Shown here: positions 63,531-64,000 of the stretch, piece after piece
Layout: each line of letters begins with the position of its first letter
Position numbering within the stretch: position 1 is the first letter of the stretch
From: Owenia fusiformis
Lineage: Eukaryota; Annelida; Polychaeta; Sabellida; Oweniidae
DNA: 64,000 nucleotides
Reading direction: 5' to 3'
NCBI GenBank assembly: GCA_903813345.2
Contig: CAIIXF020000247.1
Location: 1 to 64,000, forward strand
Position numbers and translations under genes: made by a program
Notes under the pieces: generated by a model
Database searches by the model: none
Seen by the model: the letters and a program-made list of their open reading frames with translations, nothing else
What the model was told of the DNA's origin: nothing

Positions 63531-64000
63531 GCGAATCCAACTCAAATCCATGCAGGGGTGTATGAGGTACTCGAATAGGAAAGAGCACGTGAAATCTGAA
63601 TTTATATGCACATGGTCAATGTTTACACATGTTTGGAGTTATTGAAGAAAATGTGATATGGGTGTGGTTCCGAATTTGAAGTCATTGCTGGAAAATATGA
63701 TTTTAATACGTGAAATTATATCTATAAATACAGCACTAAAAATAACAGTACACATGAAGTACATGTATGATTGTGTCCAGAAATGTTTGAAACCCTTACA
63801 GAAAATTCTGTCTGCATTTTGTCACCATTGCTCTTTCTTCCCGCATTCTAGTGCTGTTTGAATGAATATATTAATTAATGTATTTCTAACTAAAATATAT
63901 CACATTTTTTTATAAACCACAAACATTTAGATCATAAAAAAAATATTCAATACTTGAGTGAGCACGATATGCAAGGGTCACTAAGTTGACACAGTAAATG

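Overview
This is a stretch of animal nuclear DNA, A+T-rich and intron-rich. Almost all of it lies inside one giant gene on the minus strand: a nesprin of the SYNE1/SYNE2/MSP-300 family, the outer nuclear membrane proteins that link nuclei to the cytoskeleton. I traced 85 coding exons from 63427 down to 197. The lengths and phases of all joined exons agree, giving about 7,600 residues in one open frame. Both gene ends lie outside the window: the N-terminal calponin-homology actin-binding domains to the right, and the last spectrin repeats and the KASH membrane anchor to the left. The C-terminal exons match vertebrate nesprin-1 closely enough to identify the family without doubt. The gene style, the intronic repeats and the nested TRIM-NHL gene point to an invertebrate, perhaps a lophotrochozoan or an invertebrate deuterostome; I cannot name the species.

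Layout in transcript order (right to left). 63.4-45.6 kb: a run of ten two-spectrin-repeat units, each about 214 residues, mostly built from a 108/51/55-residue exon cassette. One inter-repeat junction carries a 12-nt microexon. 45.3-42.0 kb: further spectrin exons. 41.9-33.4 kb: an 8.5-kb intron holding an unrecognised 754-residue same-strand open reading frame with five TQT-like motifs, and a probable alternative first exon (MGANGSK...) whose phase-0 donor suits the next nesprin exon. 33.4-20.8 kb: more spectrin-repeat exons. A RING/B-box/coiled-coil/NHL TRIM gene is nested on the plus strand (23.1-25.3 kb), and a dense cluster of transcription-factor motifs sits at 21.5-21.7 kb. 18.4-15.9 kb: one 825-residue acidic disordered exon with a duplicated conserved block. 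15.6-3.4 kb: spectrin and coiled-coil exons. 3.2-0.2 kb: the conserved C-terminal repeats, with an LDWD motif equivalent to the kinesin-binding LEWD motif of vertebrate nesprins.

Introns contain several small repeats: three or four pogo/Tigger-like MITE candidates, a 326-bp palindromic-ended element next to the microexon, minisatellites, a partial exon duplication, and a recurrent TCCCATAATGCA-type element that often lies within a few tens of bases of splice sites.
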